64,000 nucleotides of DNA from Glycomyces xiaoerkulensis (GTDB lineage: Bacteria > Actinomycetota > Actinomycetes > Mycobacteriales > Micromonosporaceae). The notes below the pieces were generated by a model that had not been told where the DNA came from, searched no databases, and saw nothing but the letters and a program-made list of their open reading frames with translations. The stretch spans positions 310,001 through 374,000 of the forward strand of contig NZ_PGGV01000037.1 in the NCBI RefSeq assembly GCF_002798405.1. The letters run 5' to 3'. Position 1 is the first letter of the stretch, and the number at the start of each line of letters is the position of its first letter. The translations under genes were made by a program, and so were the position numbers. Of this stretch, positions 34,101-43,169 are shown piece by piece.

Positions 34101-37100
34101 TCAGCGGATCGTTGTAGGTGACCGGGAACGGCGCGGAGAAGGAGGCGCTGTCGAGTTCATTGCCGAAGACGTCGTTGAGCCGAAAGGAGAGCAGGGGGCG
34201 CCCGCCGACCGCCGCATAGGGGTCGGCGCGGTCGTCGTCCCTTTGGGCGAACAGGGACACGGGCACGATCTGGCGGTAGTCCTTCTTCGCGGGGTCGCCG
34301 CCCGGAGACGGGCTCCGCTCGCCGGGGCCGCGCTCCCGGGTGGGGGACAGCGCCGAACTCCACGGCGAGGCGTCGAACTGAGGCAGGGTGCCTTCCTGCT
34401 CTCCGCTGACCCGGTATTGGATCAGGTGGTACAGCGAAGCGACCCAGTCCGGTGTGCAGGGGTCGGGGGCCGCCTCGTGCATCAGCAGCTCGTTGGCCCG
34501 CTGCCACTCGGCCGTGAACCCGACGCAACCGGGCGGGTGCGAGGGCGCGAGCACCCGGATCGGCCCGTCGGCGTCGCCGGGCCGGAGGACGAGCGTGTCC
34601 TGGTAGGCGGCGTCCAGGGCTGGCGCGAAGGAGTCGTGCCAGGCGTCGAACCGGGGCGTTTCCTCGGCGGCGAACGTCACCGCGACCGTCAGGTCGGCCG
34701 AGTTCCCGGACGCGAAGATCCGCTCCGGCAGGTCCGATCCGTCGGCCGCGGCGTAGCGCAGGAAGAACCCGCCGGTGTGGACCGTGCTCACCTCCCACAG
34801 GAGGCGCAGGAAGTCCTCGGTCTGATCGGGTGTGGCCGTGGTCGGGCCGAGTTCGTCGGGGCCCTCCGGTGCCGAGGGCGCGGTCGCGAACATGACGTTC
34901 GCCTCGGCGGGCTCGTTCGACGTCGACAGGTTGGTCTTGGTGAGCGTGACCGGCTGCTCGGCCGGGTCCAGGCGGTCGGACCGGTAGCCGACCGTCGGTG
35001 CGTTGTAGAGGAGGGAGACGGTGGCCTGCTGCGGCAGCGTCGGGTCCGCCTGCTCCAGGAGGCCGTGGATGCGGGCGCGCGTGCGGGCGTCGGTGCCCTC
35101 CACCCGATACACGAAGGGCACGTGGCGGCCGGCCGATCGCGGGGTCGCGTCGGCGTCCTCGGCGCGTTCCACCCGGTGGAGGCGGAGCGGGATGGTGAGG
35201 ACAGGAGCCGCCGGCAGCGGCCGGGTCTCGCCCGCCTTCGACACCGTCACCTCGAGGGGCCGACGGGCCGTTTCGGCAAGTACGCCCGGCGGGAGCGGCA
35301 CCAGGAAGCGGGTGGTCCCGGCCTCCGTCCACGGCGACCGGAACCGCTGCGCGTACCGGGTGTCCTCGCTGTGCGCTGCGGGGAGGGCGTCCACGTTGAT
35401 CGTGTCGGCGCCGGTGCGCGCGCCGGGGCGGACGTCGGGACCGGTCCAGTCCGGGTGCGGCGGGTCCGGCACCTCGCCCATGCGGGTCGCCGCTGTGGCG
35501 GTTTTGGCCCCGCCGTCGAACCGCAGCGCCGCGGCGCGCTCGTCCCGCGACTTGTCGATCGACAGCGTGGCGGTGCAGGTGGCGGTGTCCGGGGCCGTGA
35601 ACTGCTGGCCGGTGAGCGTGTACCCGGCTTCGGGCGCGATGGTGGACAGGCTGTCGGGATCGGGCAGGCGGAGGCCGTGCAGCAGGTAGCGGGAGACCAT
35701 GCCGGCCAGGGGCCCGGCCTCCGGCTTTCCGGCGGCGTTCTCGGGCCCGCTGTGCGCGAGCTGTCGGGCGATCAGGAGGAAGTAGTCGTCGAAGACGAAC
35801 CGCGCCACGGACCCTTCCTGCCCGGAGTGCGCCCGGTCGGCCGTCGCGGCGGCGGCCACCGTCCCGCGCAGGGAGAGGGCCTCGAAGTACGCGTCGACGG
35901 CTTCGACGTATCCGGGGCCGGTGGGGGCGCGGTCGGCGAACACGACCGAGCCGCCGTCCCACGTGAGTCTCATGGCGTCGAAGACCGGGAAGACCGCGGC
36001 ATCGTGCGGCTCGCCCTCCTTGGTCAGGTCGATGCCGCGCACCGTGAACCTGACCTGCCGGGTGAGGAAACCGGTGAGTGCCTCGTCCCAGTGCTCGGGG
36101 GGAAGGTCGCGGCCCTCGCCGAGGGCGGTGCGGACTTCGCCCCAGGTGCCGCTGTTCGGCGCCCACACGTCCAAGAGCCAGGCGGCGAAGGCGTCGACGA
36201 GTTTCTCCCAATCGGTGGTGCCCTCTGCCGGAGCCTCTCCCGGTGGCGGGCAGGCGATCGTCAGCAGCGCGACGGCCGACCCGGTCTTCGCGCCGTTCCG
36301 GTAGACGGCCGACGGGTGGAGCAGGAAGCCCAGGCCGATGTCGACCGGCTCCGCGTCGGGAGCGCCCGCAGGTTCGGCGGCGGCCTCGATCACCGGCGCC
36401 GGGGCGTACCCGGGTTCAAGGGCGGCGACGGCGGGGGCGTCCGCTTGCCTCGGGGGCGCGCCGTGCATCCCTTGGAAGGCCGCGTTGCGAGGGCCGTTCA
36501 GGCTTGCGGGTCCGTGTTCGCCGGTGCTGAGGGCGAACGTCTCGGAGATGGTGGTGTCGAAGCTGACGGAGATCCTGACGAACACGATCGTGAGGCCGGC
36601 TTCGGCGTGGACTCGGGCGACGACCTCGGCCGCCGTCCCGTACCCGCTCTCGAACGCGATCCCGGCGGTGACCGACAGGCGCACCAGCACCGAGATCCGG
36701 ATCACCTTGAGTTCGATACTGCCCTGGAGCTGGCCGACGATGCCGACGGTGGCGGCGAACCAGTGGTAGTCCGGTGCGCGGGACAGGCTCGCGGCCCGGC
36801 CGCCGCCGGGGGCCTCCCAGGCCAGGAGGCCCTGGAAGGTGCCCTGGAGTGTGAGGCTGAGCGTGGCGGAGAAGGGGCCCTTCTCGATGGAGCGGCCGAG
36901 ACCGAGCCATACGGCGAGGCCGAATTCGAGGACGGGGTTGTAGTCCGGGGCCGTTCCCGGCGAGGGCGGCACGGCCTTGGCCGCGTGGTTCGGGTCGTCG
37001 CCGCTGCGGAGCTTGGCGAAGTAGAAACCGCCGCCGCCGGTGAAGACGGCGACCGCCACCCCGATGGAGTCGGGGCCCAGCGGCCACCCCACGCTGACCT

Positions 37101-38139
37101 TGAAGTCGCCGTTGGTGTAGATCCAGATCCTGAACGCAGGCAGGGTCAGCGCCACGGCGCCGAGGTCGATCCGGCGGAACGCCTCGGGGATGGTCAGGGC
37201 GCCGTAGTACACGCCCAGGTGAGGACCGAGTTTCTGATACAGGATCTCGAACAGGAAGCCGTCGAACGGATCGCCCGGGCTGGCGCAGGTCACTTCGAGT
37301 CCGTACAGCACGGGGTCGTTGAAGAGCGCGCGTACCCGCCAGCCGCGGAGCCGGATATCGGCGGCGACGAACCAGCCCCGGTCGGGGTGGAAGCAGTCGG
37401 CGAGCTCCCGGACGACCGTCACCGGGTCGTTGCTGGTGAGGTTCTTCTCCAGCACGTCGAAGGTGTCCTTGAGGGGGTCCTCGGCACCGACTTCCACGGT
37501 GGGGCCGAACTTCTGCCCGAGCCCGAGGTACTCGACCTCGAAGTTGGGCGTGCCCTGGTCCGGCAGGGGCAGAGGGAAGGAGACCAGTTGGGTCTTGCCG
37601 CCGGGCCGGTCCTCCTCCGGCGGGGCGTCCCCGCGGCCAGGGGCGACCCGCGCGGACCCGGCCTCGGATGGCGCCGACCGCTGCGGCTCGTACTCCACCC
37701 TGGCCCGGAGTTCGAGCCCGCCCTTGGCCCGGTCATATCCGACGAGCAGGTCGTAGACGGTGAAGTCCGGCTCGACGGTGATCCAGGAGGGCAGTCGCTT
37801 CCCCGGGAACCGCAGACCGTAGGTCGGGCCGTCGTAGAGCTTGACCACCAGCAGGACCGAGGGCCGCCGGTCGACCTCGACGGTCAGGGAGGGCTCCACC
37901 TCGATGTCGAAGACGTCCTTCCACGGCGCCTGCTCGGTGGCGTCCAGGAAGCCTTGCAGGGAGTCGCCGAGGCCGAGCATCTCGGCCAGGTCCGCCACGA
38001 TCCTGCGGAGCTTGGGCCGCGTCGGGCTGGAGCCGGGCGTGATGGTGAGGCGCTCGGCCCCGAGGCCGCGGGTGAGGCCGAGCTCGAGCGCGTAGTCGGC
38101 CGGCAGGTACAGGATCGTGCAGGCCAGGGTTGTATGCAT
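31162..38139 (-). CDS. Giant (2325-residue) beta-rich protein of unknown function
   Basis: Starts ATG one base after the stop of the preceding gene, so translation is coupled. No signal peptide or classical membrane helices. Residues 1-230 are mixed; about 270-640 form long runs of alternating hydrophobic/polar residues with Gly (GVAVAVFTGGGGFYFAKL; LSLTLQGTFQGLLAW; IRISVLVRLSVTAGIAFESG), strongly beta, resembling uncharacterised beta-rich repeats such as DUF6603, an unverified impression. The middle contains acidic, Pro-rich linkers and predicted beta-sandwich segments; the last 250 residues have conserved-looking Trp/Tyr-rich stretches (VFWLVRNAHL; YRERFIKAGLHYRYRL; SWWIDT). Five genes in a row with the same direction suggest a multi-protein assembly. 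Function unknown; I would not assign one. Confidence 0.85.
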   Translation of the reverse strand: MHTTLACTILYLPADYALELGLTRGLGAERLTITPGSSPTRPKLRRIVADLAEMLGLGDSLQGFLDATEQAPWKDVFDIEVEPSLTVEVDRRPSVLLVVKLYDGPTYGLRFPGKRLPSWITVEPDFTVYDLLVGYDRAKGGLELRARVEYEPQRSAPSEAGSARVAPGRGDAPPEEDRPGGKTQLVSFPLPLPDQGTPNFEVEYLGLGQKFGPTVEVGAEDPLKDTFDVLEKNLTSNDPVTVVRELADCFHPDRGWFVAADIRLRGWRVRALFNDPVLYGLEVTCASPGDPFDGFLFEILYQKLGPHLGVYYGALTIPEAFRRIDLGAVALTLPAFRIWIYTNGDFKVSVGWPLGPDSIGVAVAVFTGGGGFYFAKLRSGDDPNHAAKAVPPSPGTAPDYNPVLEFGLAVWLGLGRSIEKGPFSATLSLTLQGTFQGLLAWEAPGGGRAASLSRAPDYHWFAATVGIVGQLQGSIELKVIRISVLVRLSVTAGIAFESGYGTAAEVVARVHAEAGLTIVFVRISVSFDTTISETFALSTGEHGPASLNGPRNAAFQGMHGAPPRQADAPAVAALEPGYAPAPVIEAAAEPAGAPDAEPVDIGLGFLLHPSAVYRNGAKTGSAVALLTIACPPPGEAPAEGTTDWEKLVDAFAAWLLDVWAPNSGTWGEVRTALGEGRDLPPEHWDEALTGFLTRQVRFTVRGIDLTKEGEPHDAAVFPVFDAMRLTWDGGSVVFADRAPTGPGYVEAVDAYFEALSLRGTVAAAATADRAHSGQEGSVARFVFDDYFLLIARQLAHSGPENAAGKPEAGPLAGMVSRYLLHGLRLPDPDSLSTIAPEAGYTLTGQQFTAPDTATCTATLSIDKSRDERAAALRFDGGAKTATAATRMGEVPDPPHPDWTGPDVRPGARTGADTINVDALPAAHSEDTRYAQRFRSPWTEAGTTRFLVPLPPGVLAETARRPLEVTVSKAGETRPLPAAPVLTIPLRLHRVERAEDADATPRSAGRHVPFVYRVEGTDARTRARIHGLLEQADPTLPQQATVSLLYNAPTVGYRSDRLDPAEQPVTLTKTNLSTSNEPAEANVMFATAPSAPEGPDELGPTTATPDQTEDFLRLLWEVSTVHTGGFFLRYAAADGSDLPERIFASGNSADLTVAVTFAAEETPRFDAWHDSFAPALDAAYQDTLVLRPGDADGPIRVLAPSHPPGCVGFTAEWQRANELLMHEAAPDPCTPDWVASLYHLIQYRVSGEQEGTLPQFDASPWSSALSPTRERGPGERSPSPGGDPAKKDYRQIVPVSLFAQRDDDRADPYAAVGGRPLLSFRLNDVFGNELDSASFSAPFPVTYNDPLILPAEWPGAHCAYRFVPPGADAEGPALSLRLRFDPSHIRTAGAAFTAPVHGLAPGVEPTAGQRVAQQVEAAVARYDLVLAQLGDPRLSVALRTTVQPSREALADGEALRSELARFARSAKTELLAIAAGNEGSPVELDLPAAVDPADLAEAPENIVEIQTTLTFFRPPEYVYTDGGKQVPGSQSATLTVAADLDSPPARRSGAEGDAQDEARLRGFARDFESAFAGFDGDGGRARVAVTSDVREGAQTEAAPSTPALWAVRWSSTAGITVRTAEDAPSYFSLAPLSVHLASVTADVPAYDASLRPAVAERTFTGVDLDAWARQFLCAVDEVLSADHAPTVASLDADTYQEMMRAKSVLAQALAEGVQPVLEGQAAGGLAEARDRFEQSVLNELSSAYDISAVVQVPMRVTVKDTGTATRTRLFGSVVGDAPDSDGTEEASAFTTGTAKLPLRSTDTEPNRLSFPVTATEPHQVAHLPIRPAYRSRFLEREIPADHADHGYAPSQWLRIVLEEEPEPFDLPLGHLDVPVPSREHPPPFVLRGQKADRPAVTPHWDLADPLTWDYEADLVLPEWEAQDDLWFDVTYNLPVADDAGEGASMRDDREPPLAGLPEELAAFSVAWPQLRPHLAGLTVPGEATAPAPQQVITAVWNAVKRVTRAWAALRGIPDPWAPADGPEAADDAPPPEAPGPVKDSYVIRFADARRKLLHVYAKAGVKEDGTCDEASLRWPQINGYTPRGNVGAVCRPAEQACAGAPTPDPCWYRAEYRFNPPPGEELELTLEWTAIDVFSRQTAETVFWLVRNAHLSEDDAVETSAAFVYRTPEVGFVGPVSPVVTVDRAGPVHPGADVRETLVQALSPLATAGAAAYRERFIKAGLHYRYRLAGTDGLGLRGDRPVLLADHVRLATGVHADEDGATDLDTFAQRLSDNLQLWHRHARPSTAGATLSLEVTLFADIRGSRLPVVTVRDLEIATAGSWWIDT

Positions 38140-38140
38140 G

Positions 38141-38593
38141 TCACTCGTTGCTGACGCCGAAGACGACGCCCCCGATCGACAGCACACCGGGTATGAGCTC
38201 GACGCCGTTGTTCTCGGGCCAGGCGCCCGAGAGGCTGATGGTGAAGAGCTTGGCCTTGTCGCTGGAGCCCGTCCCGGGGATCTTGACGTGGAACTGGCGG
38301 ACGGTCACCTTCAGGTTGGCGAGTTTCCCGAGGACCTCGTCCAGCGGCGGCGGCATGTCCGTTGGTTTTGGCAGGGACATCTTGAACTTTTCCGAGAACC
38401 AGGTCTCGAACTCGTTCATCGTTCCCAGCTCGACGGCCTCCGGCAGCGTGAACTCGATCCCGTTCGCTCGGGCGTTTGCGATGTCCTTGGTGGATACCGG
38501 TACGTGGGTTCCGTTGAGGTCGAAGACGACGCCGAAAACGATGTCGGTCTTCTTGGCGGGCGTCTCGTCCGCCGGATTCGACGGTGTAGTCAT
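38141..38593 (-). CDS. 150-residue protein of unknown function, giant-protein operon
   Basis: A soluble protein of 150 residues with a Thr/Pro-rich start followed by IVFGVVFDLNGTHVPVSTKD, an acidic helix (NEFETWFSEKFKMSLP) and a beta-rich end (LSGAWPENNGVELIPGVLSI). No cysteine and no signal peptide. Begins 10 bp after the 86-residue protein stop and ends one base before the start of the 2325-residue protein. The hydrophobic beta end is similar in character to the giant protein. Could be a structural subunit or chaperone for it. No family recognised. Confidence 0.75.
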   Translation of the reverse strand: MTTPSNPADETPAKKTDIVFGVVFDLNGTHVPVSTKDIANARANGIEFTLPEAVELGTMNEFETWFSEKFKMSLPKPTDMPPPLDEVLGKLANLKVTVRQFHVKIPGTGSSDKAKLFTISLSGAWPENNGVELIPGVLSIGGVVFGVSNE

Positions 38594-38603
38594 GTGCGTC
38601 TCC

Positions 38604-38864
38604 CTAAGACGTGTTCTGATTACTGTGGATCGTGATGTGGACCCTGCCGTCGAGCACGGCGAAGGAGAACGGCTCGGTAGCGAGGGCGTCGTAGAGAACC
38701 GGGAGTTTTCCCGCCTTGACCTCCAGTGCGACCTTCCAGAGCTGTTCCAGCACGGTCCCGTTCGGGAACGAGGTGGGCAAGTCGAGGCCGTACTCCTCGT
38801 TCACGGCCTGGATCAGCTCCTCTACCGTGCGGGCGTCGGGGATGTCCTCGGCGGCGTCGGACAC
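38604..38864 (-). CDS. 86-residue protein of unknown function, giant-protein operon
   Basis: Starts GTG one base after the stop of the 1183-residue protein gene (TGACGTG), so expression is coupled; a longer in-frame reading would lie inside that gene. An acidic helical first half (ARTVEELIQAVNEEYGLDLP) and a short beta second half (FSFAVLDGRVHITIHSNQ). No cysteine, no signal. Probably a small accessory of the operon. No family recognised. Confidence 0.7.
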   Translation of the reverse strand: MSDAAEDIPDARTVEELIQAVNEEYGLDLPTSFPNGTVLEQLWKVALEVKAGKLPVLYDALATEPFSFAVLDGRVHITIHSNQNTS

Positions 38865-38865
38865 G

Positions 38866-41800
38866 TCAGCTCCCTTCCCGCGAGGCGGTGAGCTGGGTGG
38901 CCGCCAGGTTCCAGGCGATGGCACGGCGCCCGGTCGCGGGGTCCTCGCCGGCGAAGAGGACGAAGTCGGTGATCACCTTCGGCGGCAGGCGGAGGCCCAG
39001 GACACTGAGCGCGACGTTGTTGAACAGGAGCACGAAGCAGGGCTCGGGCTCCCGTCCGCCCTTCGGGGTCACGCGGACCTGGAGCAGGTTGGCGTCCCCG
39101 AAGGTGGTCTTGAGCAGTCCCTGGAGCTCGAACCCGAGCGTCCCGGCCGTGACCGAGGGGAGCTGGATGAACAGTCCGACGGCGTCGTCGTCGGGGGAGT
39201 AGGTGTTGGGTCCCCAGCCCAGCACCAGGGACGCGTCGAGTCCGGCCGCCGCCTCGGCCAGGTTCCCCAGCGTTCCGAGCGGCAGGTCCATCCGCAGCGC
39301 GTACCGAGGGGAGGAGGTCGTGTGCCCCCGCTCGCCAGCAAGCTGGACGAGGTTGACCCCCTGGCCCCTGAGCGCGGCCGCGGTCAGGCCCCGCTCGTTG
39401 TGGAGGAAGCCGGTCGTGGTCACGGGAAGCCTCGCCGCCAACCCCTCGTCCCGCAGCGCCGCGGGACTGTGCGTCACCTGGACGCCCCCGAGGTCGGGCG
39501 CGATCTCGGTGTCGCCCACCCGTTTGCCGTCCTTTCCGAGGACGCAGGTCAGGTCCAGCGCCAGGCCGTTCATGCGCAGGCCGGCCCCGCCCCGGTCGGA
39601 ACCGGTCCCGTAGGAGAAGAGGTCCAGATCCGCGTACCGGGTGCCCCCCGAACCCGAGCCGCCGTCGCCCTCGGGGAAAGGGTGCGGCCGGAAGTGCAGT
39701 TCGCCGTCGAGGGCGAAGCGCGATTTGACCGTGGTGCCGTCCCCGGCGGCCGCCGAGGAGGTCGGAGTGATCGCGGCCCCGGTGACGGTGAACGCCTCCA
39801 GCACACGGACCGCGTCGCCGTCGGCGAAGGAGAAGGGGACCTTATCGGCGGCCTCGAAGGCGACCGTGCCGATTCCGTCGCGTTCCAGGTAGCGTCCGGT
39901 GACCGCGACGCTGTTGTCCTGCGCGTCCGCGGTGGCGCGGTGGACTCTTCGGCCGAAGAGCTCGTTGATCGTCATCGCGACCTCGGCGTGGAACCGGGTG
40001 ACCGCCGAGTTGCGGACGGCCACGTTCAGTTCCCGGACGCGGAAGTCGAACGGTTTCGGGTCCGGCGGCACCACCTCGGAGGCGGGCGGCGCGTAGTGCA
40101 CCACGCCGAACAGCGAGCTCTCGGCGATCTCGGGAAGGCCGTCCCGGTCCCGCTGGATCCGGTTGGCTTCGACACCGAAGTGGTGCGCGGTCAACCGTCC
40201 ATCGATTCCGGCGAAGAGCATCTGGAACGATTCGGGCATCCCGTTGCCGTTGATGGGCGAGTTGAAGGCGACGATGCCGGTCCATCCGGGACTGGTGGCG
40301 ATGACGTCGCGGAAGTAGCCGAAGGGGTCGTCGGTCTCGCCTTCGGCGTCCTCGGCGGTCCGCAGCGCGGCTCGCAGCGTGCCTCGGGCCCGGCTCACCG
40401 CCGGGGGGCCGCCGATGAAGTAGGCGGGCTCGGCCCAGTCCGCAGGGCTGTCGGCGAGGTCGGTCAGGGAGCGGTCGGTGGCGCGTTTGACTACCAGGAG
40501 GGTGTCGGGGTCGCCGTCGGACGGCGCGAGCTCGAAGTTGAAGCCCGCCAGGAGCAGCTCCGCGCTGATGTCCTTGAAGCGGTTCCAGTCGTTCAGGACG
40601 AGGAAGACCTGGTCGTGGACGAGGGCGCCGGCCAGTCGCGCGTCAACGGTCCCCGTCCGGCCGTCGGCGTTGAGGGCCAGGGTCTGGTTCCCCTTGGCGG
40701 CGAGAAGCACGCGCTTCCATGTGCCCTTGGCCGCCGAAGGCCGGGAACCGTCGTTGAGTTCGACCACCAGCCCGCCCGGTGTCGTGGTGCGTCCTCCGGG
40801 GAGCGGTTCGCCGTCGGCGTCGGTGAAGACCGGCGGCGCGATCGGCACCGGGTCGGCGGTGGCGCCGTCCTCCCGCGTCGCGGGTTCGGGGTCCTCCCCT
40901 GCCTCGTCCTGTCGCAGACATGCGCCGCGCAGGCCGGTGAGGACCTGCTGCTCGAACCTGCTGAGGGTCTCGGCCTCCCGGAGATCGTCGTCGGCGCTGG
41001 TCAGGGCACCGCCGTAGAAGGCCATTGGGAAGGCGGCCCCTGCGGCTCGGTCCAGGGTCCGCACGAGGCAGGAGACCGCCGCTGGCAGATCCATCGTCCC
41101 CGCCTGCTGCGGAGGCACGACGCCGTGGCCGTAGTGGACCGAGGCCGCCGGCTGCGCGTAGTAGCCGCGCGGCCCGGGCGAGGGTCCGGGGCGGAGGCGG
41201 ACCCAGGAGGTCGTGTAGGAGGGATCCAGGCCCACGCCCCCGTCCCCCTCGGGAAAGCCCGGCGCGTACGCGGGCCGTCCCGGTACGAACTCCAGCATGT
41301 CTCCGTCGCGCACTCGCAGGTACTCCAGGCCGGAGGTGCCGCACATGAGGCGACCCCCGTCGGCCGGGCGCTCCTCAGGAGGGAGGTCGAGCGCGTAGCG
41401 CCCCGTCGGGGCGAGGTAGACGAAGGGCTGCCCGGGAGGGCCGTGCGGGCTGTCCGCGCTGGTGCGGGGCCTGCGTGCGAGGTGGAAACCGGCCGGGCAC
41501 GGCCCTTGGCCGAGCAGCGGCCGGAGCCCGACCGGCCGTCCGCCCACCGTGAAGGCCCCCGATGCGCTCAGGCCGGGGTCCTCGGTGAAGCGGAGATAGG
41601 TGCGCGAGGCGTCGGTGACGGCCAGCGGGTCCAAGGCGAGGTCGAAGCTGAACTCGTCGTCGGACTCGCGTGCGGCGGGCAGCAGCGGGTAGACGAGCTG
41701 GCGGACGCGCGACTTGCTTTCGGGAACGAAGAAGCGCAGTTCTCCGCCCCGCGCGTCTCCCTCCGCCCGCCAGTCGTCGCTGAAGACCCGGTAGCAGCGG

Positions 41801-42417
41801 TGGACCTTCCATCTCGCCGCACCGGTCAGGCTGCCCAGTGAGTCCGAGGCGAGCTCCAAGACCAGGGTGAAGTCCAGAGGGGCCAGGGCCGGGGGCTCCT
41901 GTTCGGGTGGCACGTTCGGGTACGGGAGCGGGCGCAGGCCCATGCTCCCGCCGGAGCCTTGGAGGACGATCCGCACTTGTTCGTTGTCCAGGCTGATTTG
42001 GACCTCGGACGACAGATGGAGACGGATGTTGCCGAACGGAACGCTCTGCGGCGGATCGGTGTAACTGACGTGTCCCCAGCGGGGGCCTCCCCAGACCAGG
42101 GAGACCGGCACGGCCCCCTCGCCCCCGGGCTCCGGGAGCCAGGCCAGGACCCGGGCGGTGGGGTCCTGGCCTATATGCTCCCGGGACAGCCCCAGGGCGG
42201 CGAGGAGCTCGGGGAATCCGGCGGTGGGCTCGCCGGGACAGAAGAGGTAGGCTCCCGGCGTGTTCCAGGACTCCTCGAGGGAGAGATCCTCGGGCGCCGA
42301 GCCGACGTCGAACGCTCCCAGGTAGAACAGCCGTGTCCTCGCCCCTTCCGGTTTCGGCTCCCAACGGTAGAGCGCCGTGCCGTCCGGTTCGATTCCCGCG
42401 CGTACGAACTCCGTCAT
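38866..42417 (-). CDS. 1183-residue protein of unknown function, giant-protein operon
   Basis: From the ATG at 42417 (GGGGACGG upstream). No signal peptide or membrane helices. The first 500 residues contain several WGHVSYTD/PFGNIRLHLSSE-like beta segments and a tryptophan-rich ARWKVHRCYRVFSDDWRAEG. The last 300 residues are beta-rich with long amphipathic strands (RYALRMDLPLGTLGNLAEAA; AVGLFIQLPSVTAGTLGFEL; CFVLLFNNVALSVLGLRLPP), similar in texture to the 2325-residue protein, so the two large proteins may share a fold. Only a handful of cysteines. Stop to next start spacing is one base. Function unknown. Confidence 0.82.
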   Translation of the reverse strand: MTEFVRAGIEPDGTALYRWEPKPEGARTRLFYLGAFDVGSAPEDLSLEESWNTPGAYLFCPGEPTAGFPELLAALGLSREHIGQDPTARVLAWLPEPGGEGAVPVSLVWGGPRWGHVSYTDPPQSVPFGNIRLHLSSEVQISLDNEQVRIVLQGSGGSMGLRPLPYPNVPPEQEPPALAPLDFTLVLELASDSLGSLTGAARWKVHRCYRVFSDDWRAEGDARGGELRFFVPESKSRVRQLVYPLLPAARESDDEFSFDLALDPLAVTDASRTYLRFTEDPGLSASGAFTVGGRPVGLRPLLGQGPCPAGFHLARRPRTSADSPHGPPGQPFVYLAPTGRYALDLPPEERPADGGRLMCGTSGLEYLRVRDGDMLEFVPGRPAYAPGFPEGDGGVGLDPSYTTSWVRLRPGPSPGPRGYYAQPAASVHYGHGVVPPQQAGTMDLPAAVSCLVRTLDRAAGAAFPMAFYGGALTSADDDLREAETLSRFEQQVLTGLRGACLRQDEAGEDPEPATREDGATADPVPIAPPVFTDADGEPLPGGRTTTPGGLVVELNDGSRPSAAKGTWKRVLLAAKGNQTLALNADGRTGTVDARLAGALVHDQVFLVLNDWNRFKDISAELLLAGFNFELAPSDGDPDTLLVVKRATDRSLTDLADSPADWAEPAYFIGGPPAVSRARGTLRAALRTAEDAEGETDDPFGYFRDVIATSPGWTGIVAFNSPINGNGMPESFQMLFAGIDGRLTAHHFGVEANRIQRDRDGLPEIAESSLFGVVHYAPPASEVVPPDPKPFDFRVRELNVAVRNSAVTRFHAEVAMTINELFGRRVHRATADAQDNSVAVTGRYLERDGIGTVAFEAADKVPFSFADGDAVRVLEAFTVTGAAITPTSSAAAGDGTTVKSRFALDGELHFRPHPFPEGDGGSGSGGTRYADLDLFSYGTGSDRGGAGLRMNGLALDLTCVLGKDGKRVGDTEIAPDLGGVQVTHSPAALRDEGLAARLPVTTTGFLHNERGLTAAALRGQGVNLVQLAGERGHTTSSPRYALRMDLPLGTLGNLAEAAAGLDASLVLGWGPNTYSPDDDAVGLFIQLPSVTAGTLGFELQGLLKTTFGDANLLQVRVTPKGGREPEPCFVLLFNNVALSVLGLRLPPKVITDFVLFAGEDPATGRRAIAWNLAATQLTASREGS

Positions 42418-42531
42418 CGTCCGTCCCCGTTCCGGCATTCGGTTCGGCCGCGTCATCGGTGAGGCCGCCCCTCCCGCCATGCGGCCGGGAGCGGCGGTAC
42501 CTCGGATCCCCTCGGCGAGGAGGGCCGCCCC

Positions 42532-42909
42532 CTAAGGCAGGCTGCCATCCGCGACTTGCCGGACCATTCCCGTGCTGGCGTCGATGAGGATGAGCGTTCC
42601 CTTGGTCAGCACGAGCACGAGGTCCTGGTTGATGGGCAGATCGTTCAGCGACGGGAGCGTGACCGCCGACTTGGAGTTGAAGGAGGGCCACACGATCTGG
42701 ATCGGGTTTTCGCCGGGCTTGAAGCCCGCCACGCTCGGGTCGCCGTCCGGGTAGATACGGGGCACTGCGATGCTTCCGGGCGAGTACGGGGCGGGAGTCC
42801 CGTCTTGACGTTTCCAGGAGTCGATCCTTCCGACGTCGTTGCCATCCACTTCAAAGTGGAGGACCTGGTTGACGTTGTAGTTGTGAACGTAGACCGTGCC
42901 AGCGGTCAT
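42532..42909 (-). CDS. 125-residue protein, first gene of the giant-protein operon
   Basis: ATG 42909 has a strong GGGGGAA site. The sequence alternates short beta-strands (TVYVHNYNVNQVLHFEVDGN; DLVLVLTKGTLILIDASTG), with a proline-rich loop (GTPAPYSPGSIAVPRIYP), suggesting a small beta-sandwich or a single propeller-like module. No signal, no cysteine. It opens the operon, 114 bp before the 1183-residue gene, and the upstream 250 bp are without genes, so the promoter probably lies there. No family recognised. Confidence 0.75.
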   Translation of the reverse strand: MTAGTVYVHNYNVNQVLHFEVDGNDVGRIDSWKRQDGTPAPYSPGSIAVPRIYPDGDPSVAGFKPGENPIQIVWPSFNSKSAVTLPSLNDLPINQDLVLVLTKGTLILIDASTGMVRQVADGSLP

Positions 42910-43165
42910 GAGAATTCCCCCTTTTTCAGGTCCCCGGTATCGGCGGGGACGAGACCTTCGCACCCGAAACCGTGGTGCCGACCCTCAGCGTATGAACCAC
43001 CACCGTGTCTCGCTGCGATACGACGCAACACCGGCTGTCAGCAATCAGACACAGCCGATAGGCGTGTATCCCGATGCCGGCGCGGGCGCCCATGCCGTTC
43101 GGAGGCGGCGGCCAGGACGCTTCCGCGCCGGGCCGACGCCGCCGTGGACGATTTCGAGGCACGCT
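42910..43165. other. Promoter region of the giant-protein operon
   Basis: About 255 bp without a gene. It carries an imperfect dyad GGCTGT...ACAGCC around 43033-43056. No typical -10/-35 pair is evident, and no known operator is recognised. Confidence 0.4.
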
Positions 43166-43169
43166 GGAG

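Noticed and set aside
33553-38154. A 1533-residue plus-strand open frame opposite the giant gene
   Set aside because: Composition is rich in Arg, Gly, Pro and Val repeats typical of the antisense of GC-rich codons; no start signal or domain is visible, while the minus strand has coupled starts and consistent protein-like sequence.
38716-41841. A 1041-residue plus-strand open frame opposite the 1183-residue gene
   Set aside because: Antisense mirror of GC-rich coding sequence; no ribosome-binding site and no recognisable segment.
43033-43056. GGCTGT...ACAGCC dyad as an operator of the giant-protein operon
   Set aside because: Only six-base arms with a long spacer; could occur by chance.
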